Shown here in pieces: positions 8,896 to 13,559 of a stretch of DNA of 13,559 bases. Under the pieces are notes generated by a model that made no database searches, was not told where the DNA came from, and saw only the letters and a list, made by a program, of their open reading frames with translations. This stretch comes from Saccoglossus kowalevskii (lineage: Eukaryota; Hemichordata; Enteropneusta; Harrimaniidae), in assembly GCF_000003605.2 (NCBI RefSeq), contig NW_003145785.1, positions 108,498 to 122,056 of the forward strand, read 5' to 3'. Each line of letters begins with the position of its first letter. The first letter of the stretch is position 1. The position numbers and the translations under genes were made by a program.

Positions 8896-9660
8896 AAATG
8901 CATTTGCGAAAACTCTGTGTACTGTCGCCTATATTTAATTGGAGGCCCTTCTAATATGAAATAACATGCATTATGTAATAAATATGACAGTTAAGATTTT
9001 TGACAAATTTCCAAATTAGAAGATTCTTTAAAAGAGAAAAAGGTGAAAAACTTCTCAAAGTCACAGAACTACAAATTTTTCAGTTTCTGTTACCGAATTA
9101 ATTAAAGCAGTTGACACAAATGCACAAGCAATCCAGAAAATAATATTAGTCTAGACTGAATGTTCCCAGGAAATACATGTGACTTTAAATGACGACTCAA
9201 TCATGTAAACCTCACAGCTGTGTTTGCCAAGCCTATCTCTTCACAAGTTTCAGGAATACCCACTTACAAACAGCACAATATTATGAATGAGGAAGAAGTT
9301 TTACAAACAATATTAATCAATATACGCAGGTGTGAAGTGTTCTGCACAAAAATGTCAATGATAAACGAAACATGCTATTTATCATTATATGGTATTGCGC
9401 ACAGCTGACGTTGTTCAATACAAGTGAAAGCAATCGGATGCCATTTATTCCCAAATATTAGTTATGACATCATCTCTGCTGTAAATTCGACATTTTAATA
9501 TGCAGTAAATTATCACAGTAATTGTCCTATTAGAAGTCCATCTCCAAATGAAACGCACATAAACCAAATAATTATATTTATTGAATTCTTTAAATATACC
9601 GGTAACTTTGTTTGATCATAGAACCATTGCCATTTCTGTATGCTACTTAGAATAGAGCGA
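8896..9660. other. Intron, no feature recognised
   Basis: This is ordinary AT-rich sequence with a TACCGGTA palindrome near 9597-9604. The 62-codon frame at 9220-9408 has no recognisable motif. Confidence 0.55.
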
Positions 9661-9798
9661 GTACTGTAAAATATGTATTAGAAATCGCGGCTTCTATTAG
9701 AACTTCTACACATGATGAATGTTTGGTTCTCAATTATTCAAAAAGAATGGGTGCAACTTCTATTAGGGATGTGGCTCCTAATATTGATTTTACGGTAC
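9661..9798. mobile_element. 138 bp MITE-like element with GTAC-ended inverted repeats
   Basis: The left end is GTACTGTAAAAT and the right end, read on the minus strand, is GTACCGTAAAAT (11 of 12). The similarity continues inward at a lower level, with TATTAG and TAGAA blocks shared for about 36 more bases. The word CTTCTATTAG occurs on both sides (near 9691 and 9757). If the outer TA is taken as target duplication, the element starts CYGTAAAAT, which would fit a Tc1/mariner-type TA insertion. That assignment is inference. There is no coding capacity. Confidence 0.55.
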
Positions 9799-10388
9799 AC
9801 AATTAAAGAGAGAAAATATTTTTATGACTAAGTCTCAAGTGATTTCATAATATCCTGGTACCGCGATATATCACTTTTTGTTCTATTTTTATTGGATGCA
9901 AGATTTACAGGCACTTCAAATCTATAAATGTATTACCAAGCTAAAATATGCAACATTCCGGTCACACACAGGATCTGGATGGGGGGGGGGGCTGTTTAAA
10001 TCAAGTTTTTGAAACCATGCGATTCATTCCATTCAATAGTCAGATGAAAATTATTTGCTGATTGCAGAGATAAGACAAGAAGAACAAAAACGCTTATTGC
10101 GAACAAATAAAACAACAAGTGACAACATTGCATGTCTGTGTGCAGTTGTTGAATGATTTATAAAGCGACACAAACTTCACTGTTTATAAAAGGTTTGTCT
10201 GAACAGTTTACTGGTGAATTAGGCAACAATTCATTCAGGTGTACAACATGTAACACTAACAGGTCAGGCATAATAAATGCAAGCAGGAAAGATAAGCATA
10301 TCAAACACACTTTATAGGTTTTGAAGGTCACACATACTTTCTAGGAGGCGCAAATTCACAATTAACGAGAATTTTTAAAATACAACAG
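9799..10388. other. Intron with G11 tract, no gene seen
   Basis: A run of eleven G lies at 9981-9991. Nothing else in the stretch stands out. Confidence 0.55.
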
Positions 10389-10554
10389 TTGTCGTGCAGC
10401 CATATACAAACAGTGTATTTTACCACAAGTTGTATACCGGTACATCGCATGGGACCTATTACGAACATAACACGGCACGGCATGGTTGCTTTAAAGTGCT
10501 ACAGTCGTCATTTAACGCATCTTGGAATTTTGTGCACAACGCATTTTACCAGAG

Positions 10555-10631
10555 GTACATTACTTGGGTTTGCAAAGTGCATAGTACTGTATGGTGACAT
10601 CATGCCAAGATCCCATTCAAGTCTCATCTCG
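10555..10631 (+). repeat. Left arm of an imperfect inverted repeat
   Basis: This arm pairs with 10864-10929. Shared blocks are GTACATTACTTGGG next to TTTGCA at the outer end, then TATGGTGACAT and CCAAGATCCC at the inner end. It carries about 11 extra bases after TTTGCA that are missing from the right arm. It lies in a region (10389-11140) with locally higher GC and complexity. The forward frames across it (10389-10634 and 10394-10597) overlap each other and have no recognisable product. Confidence 0.7.
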
Positions 10632-10863
10632 TAGATAGCAAGACTGATGCTACGACCTTCTGACATGACATAAAATGTATATCAATGCTCAAGGTTTACA
10701 ATAAAACATGCCTCACCACTATCATAGTGAAAAAATGTAATGCATCGAAAATGTACAAAAAATATAGTTCTCGTAATTCGTCATATCGTGATCAGCTATT
10801 TTGATCCACCTGGACATCCCAGTATCCTAGTTACCTTGGGCATGCGAATTTGGAACGCTTATG

Positions 10864-10929
10864 CGAGAGCGAGATTGAAACGGGATCTTGGTATCATGTC
10901 ACCATAGCTGCAAACCCCAAGTAATGTAC
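10864..10929 (-). repeat. Right arm of the imperfect inverted repeat
   Basis: The minus strand reads from GTACATTACTTGGGG through TATGGTGACATGAT to CCAAGATCCCG, matching the left arm with roughly 80-85 percent identity outside the gap. The spacer of about 232 bp (10632-10863) has no matching internal arms that I can see. The pair is either the ends of one old element or two oppositely inserted copies of one repeat. Confidence 0.7.
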
Positions 10930-11140
10930 ATTGCATTTCTCGCTTTTGGGACCCATACTGAACATGACGCAGTGCGATGAGTTATCAGTCAAAAAGTTCA
11001 AAAAATATTGGAAATTACTGTATAGAGTAATATCCCCGAAAAGTGCCGGAATGTGTGATTTCACAGGTCATGTGATGCCTACTTCATTTTCTCACAATCT
11101 AAGATATATGATACAAACTGTAGATAAGTAGAGAGTTCCC

Positions 11141-11463
11141 GATGGATGCATTTGGAAAGTGTAGTACTGTGTTTGATATTGGGATCAAAATTTGGGTTCA
11201 GGCTGCAAGGATACTTGACAAGAGGTGAACACTTGGTTCATGAGGTGAAGTACGCTAGTTTTATTAGATATGAGGAGCTGGTGGGGTAAGCATCTATAAC
11301 ATTTTTGTATAGGTTTGGCATTTTTCATTCAATCCATTATTAATACGATGTTTCTCAACTGCATCCAAGCTTTCTAAATGTGTGAAACAAATAGCAATTA
11401 TATTTAACCATTCAAACAACATGATTTTTCTTGCCAAAATTTTCGGGCAACAATTTGAAAAAC
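11141..11463. other. Intron, no feature recognised
   Basis: AT-rich sequence without clear repeats, exon-like segments or RNA genes. Confidence 0.55.
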
Positions 11464-11635
11464 TTTCGATAATATTTTTTGTTAATTTTTGACCAGAAGG
11501 ACATAATCTATCAGCTACAGATTTGGATAAAAAAAATTTAAAATAATATGACCTTTTCGATAATTGCTTTGTTAATTATGGACCAGAACAATGATCTATC
11601 AGCTACAGATTTTGATAATTTTTGGATATTATATG
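11464..11635. repeat. Diverged tandem duplication with a 91 bp period
   Basis: TTTCGATAAT begins at 11464 and again at 11555. Each is followed by TTTGTTAATT, then GACCAGAA, then a shared 20-base block ATCTATCAGCTACAGATTT. The second unit is a few bases shorter because of a small deletion between GACCAGAA and ATCTATC. This is one local duplication followed by divergence. Confidence 0.8.
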
Positions 11636-11699
11636 GAATGAATTATAATATGTAGATAAATTTTGTGACAAAAATTGACATTTGTGCTTAAAGAATGTT

Positions 11700-11905
11700 A
11701 GGATGATCATCAAAGCCAATGTGAAATGTTGCTAAAATATTCCCAAAGAATGGATATTTGAAATGTCAAAGAAAAAAAATCTGGATACCTGGATTATGTT
11801 TTGGAATTATTAATCTCAAATGTATTTTGATAAATTTTCAATTCAAAATGTCCACCAGAGAAGTTTAATATCATTAGGAAATCACAAAGTCATTGTTTCT
11901 ATGGA
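11700..11905 (+). repeat. Interspersed repeat copy B (related to 2539-2720)
   Basis: It shares AGGATGA, TTGCTAAAAT-ATTCCC with AATGG and TTTGAAA, and GAAATCACAAAGTCATTG with copy A in the same order and orientation. It starts about 65 bp after the 91 bp duplication, which may or may not belong to the same element. Confidence 0.5.
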
Positions 11906-11908
11906 AAC
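11895..11908. promoter_or_regulatory. Palindromic RFX X-box-like motif
   Basis: GTTTCTATGGAAAC is a near-perfect palindrome matching the RFX X-box form GTTTCCATGGAAAC at all but one position. It lies at the right end of repeat copy B. Copy A has lost or never had it. Function is inference only. Confidence 0.3.
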
Positions 11909-12799
11909 AAGTTGGGGTAAACCAAAGCACAATCAAATGGTACTGCCAAAACCAACAATGACTCAGTGCCAACCACAATCATAAAACGACTCCAAACGAA
12001 GCCAAACCCGGCATTGCTCACCAAAACATTCACAAAACATCATAGTTGAAGGTCTTTTTGCAATGATAAGGTTCCGGATGCTGGATGTATTCCTTACTGT
12101 TACTTGCACATATTGTACATAAGAAAACAAACTAGTACAGAAGAGCAATAAGAGTAGAACATTACTGATGACAGTGTCCTTTTAAGTTATGCAAGTCACA
12201 TATTTATGGAGCAATATTGTATTGCAGTTATTCTATGGCAATCATAATAAATAAAATGTATCAAATTTTACTCACAGCTAGGAGTGGTCGAGTTAAGCTG
12301 TATATGAGAACTACACAAAGAAATCAATCACAATTTCTTCACTGTGACGTTTAGTGTTTTTTTTTGTTTTAAAGTGAACATCTGGAAAAAATTGTAATTT
12401 CACACCGAGAGCTGTTATGGGATTTCAATACTTTGCCCCCTGAGACTTGGTAATATATAGACGCCATTCAGTTTTTTTGAAATATTGCACTATCTCGAAT
12501 TTTTTTTATTGCATATAACAATTTAACACCATAAGCCACATTTTCAAAGAAAAACAAACACTTTTTTTTAATGAAATTATTCCCCCACACGCTATCTTTT
12601 GTTCTATTATATTCTACCATCTTGTATCACATGCTAGATAATACTGTTAATATTTTACAGATCATATCAAAACAAATCAAGAGATACAAGTTTATGCATG
12701 GTCACACATTTTTTTTAAACCTACCAAGACTATACTTTCTACTCATCCTTCAAAAGCTGCCATAATGAAATGTAATGTATAAAGTAATCAGTATTGTAC
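11909..12799. other. Intron, no supported gene
   Basis: Small frames at 11963-12148 (minus) and 12571-12765 (plus) have no recognisable domains. A consensus-like minus-strand donor GTGAGT at 12275-12270 follows a possible AG at 12299-12298, but the 22 bases between would shift the FGFR frame, so I do not call an exon. Confidence 0.5.
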
Positions 12800-12880
12800 T
12801 GGAATCTATTAATGTAATAAAGCTTGTATTTATTTCAGTACAATAAAACAAAGCGAAAAAAAAAAATAAATAAAAAAAAA
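12800..12880 (+). other. Poly(A)-signal and A-tract segment, possible retroposed 3' end
   Basis: AATAAA occurs at 12816-12821 and again at 12842-12847. It is followed at 12856-12880 by an A-rich tract interrupted by two T. The layout and spacing resemble the 3' end of a processed transcript copied into the genome, or the tail of a SINE or LINE. A genuine plus-strand transcript end is also possible. No matching coding body or target-site duplication is evident, and AT-rich DNA produces such strings by chance. Confidence 0.3.
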
Positions 12881-13010
12881 TATATGTGACATTTGTATTT
12901 AAGTAATTAAATGAATCTATAATATGTTAAATTATTTTAATTAGGATATAATAACATACCACCACAGCCACTCGCCCTAAATGTACCATATCTAGTATAA
13001 TTCTTGGATT

Positions 13011-13559
13011 CCAATCATAACCAGCCAATGTAGTACAAACGTGAACCATGCAGCCACAACCAGCCAACACAGTACAAATCAACCACAGCCAGCCCACACA
13101 GTACAAACCATCCACAACTAGCCCACACAGTACAAACCAGCCCACACAGTACAAACCATCCACAACCAGCCCACACAGTAAAAACCAATCACAACCAGCC
13201 CACACAGTACAAACCAATCACAACCAGCCCACACAGTACAAACCAACCACAACCAGCCCACACAGTAAAAACCAATCACAACCAGCCCACACAGTAAAAA
13301 CCAATCACAACCAGCCCACACAGTAAAAACCAATCACAACCAGCCCACACAGTACAAACCAATCACAACCAGCCCACACAGTACAAACCAACCACAACCA
13401 GCCCACACAGTACAAACCAACCACAACCAGCCCACACAGTACAAACCAATCACAACCAGCCCACACAGTAAAAACCAATCACAACCAGCCCACACAGTAA
13501 AAACCAATCACAACCAGCCCACACAGTACAAACCATCCACAACCAGCCCACACAGTAAA
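13011..13559. repeat. 29 bp minisatellite, about 18 units, continues past the right edge
   Basis: The consensus is CACAACCAGCCCACACAG followed by TAMAAACCAWY (M is A or C). The left edge decays gradually: a degenerate unit starts near 13011 and clean units begin near 13050. One unit near 13128 is 10 bp shorter. Two variable positions (C or A after GTA, and TC, CC or TCC in the middle) define unit types. Because 29 is not a multiple of three, forward frames cycle through all phases with a 29-codon period. Frames across it (13048-13326 plus, 12927-13217 and 13118-13333 minus) are repeat artefacts rather than genes. Confidence 0.95.

Larger units (their letters stand above)
1022..13559 (-). other. 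Long FGFR intron upstream of the D3 C-half exon (partial)
   Basis: Everything from the acceptor CACAG at 1027-1022 to the right edge is best read as one intron of at least 12.5 kb. I looked along the minus strand for another Ig C-half exon (G-x-Y-x-C and A-W-L-T-V signatures) and for other multi-motif coding segments, and found none by eye. The open frames of 60-95 codons in it have no recognisable domains and mostly coincide with T-rich runs or repeats. An unrelated gene nested in the intron cannot be fully excluded without transcript data. Confidence 0.75.

Noticed and set aside
10389-10634. Two overlapping forward frames of 81 and 67 codons
   Set aside because: They overlap in different frames, run into one arm of an inverted repeat, and show no recognisable protein features.
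12276-12297. 22 nt minus-strand micro-exon between ATACAG and GTGAGT
   Set aside because: Its length is 1 modulo 3, so inclusion before the phase-0 D3 C-half exon would shift the FGFR frame. The acceptor has a poor pyrimidine tract.
13048-13326. Long forward frame rich in Gln, Pro, Thr and Asn, as if a repetitive secreted protein
   Set aside because: It is a direct product of the 29 bp minisatellite. Other frames on both strands are also open for long stretches, the A-type units introduce TAA, and there is no start context, signal peptide or splice evidence.
12927-13333. Minus-strand Trp/Cys/Val-rich frames over the same array
   Set aside because: These have the same repeat origin. They overlap each other in different frames with the same 29-codon period.
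1-13559. CRISPR array or bacterial defence or phage system
   Set aside because: The tandem arrays have no unique spacers, and the window shows eukaryotic splice signals and intron-type composition with no bacterial genes.

Overview
This window looks like nuclear DNA from an AT-rich invertebrate animal genome, roughly one-third GC by eye. It is almost entirely intron. It has long A/T runs, many ACATGTA-like words, minisatellites and remnants of small DNA transposons. There are no bacterial-style genes, operons or ribosome binding sites. The repeat style resembles marine invertebrates such as echinoderms, hemichordates or molluscs, but I cannot assign a phylum.

The only gene I can support lies on the minus strand at the left end. 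Two exons can be joined without ambiguity: 1021-889 and 483-257. The first encodes the C-terminal half of an Ig-like domain, with the Y-x-C cysteine, an N-L-T sequon and the ending AWLTVLP. That ending is the hallmark of the third Ig domain (D3) of fibroblast growth factor receptors. The second encodes a short Pro/Thr-rich linker, one membrane-spanning helix, a basic stop-transfer cluster and the start of the juxtamembrane segment. Splice signals and phases agree: the first exon ends with one base of a codon and the second supplies the other two. The exon layout matches the vertebrate IIIb/IIIc exon followed by the transmembrane exon. The tyrosine kinase exons should lie left of position 1. 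The first half of D3, the earlier Ig domains and the signal peptide should lie right of 13559.

Layout: 1-256 is intron with a 32-33 bp minisatellite. 257-483 is the transmembrane exon. 484-888 is a 405 bp intron with a degenerate 23 bp tandem repeat. 889-1021 is the D3 C-half exon. 1022-13559 is one intron of at least 12.5 kb. That intron holds a TTAA-bounded piggyBac-like non-autonomous element (1637-2250), two diverged copies of an interspersed repeat (2539-2720 and 11700-11905), a CTCF-like motif (4861-4874), a GC-rich patch (8757-8895), a GTAC-ended MITE-like element (9661-9798), an inverted repeat (10555-10929), a 91 bp-period tandem duplication (11464-11635), a retroposed-tail-like segment (12800-12880) and a 29 bp minisatellite that runs off the right end (13011-13559).

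I do not see a new multi-gene system here. The most biologically interesting points are the pair of in-frame donor sites at the end of the transmembrane exon, placed like the vertebrate FGFR 'VT' alternative splice, and the apparent presence of only one D3 C-half exon in a very long intron. Most other open frames of 60-95 codons look like chance frames in AT-rich or repetitive DNA.
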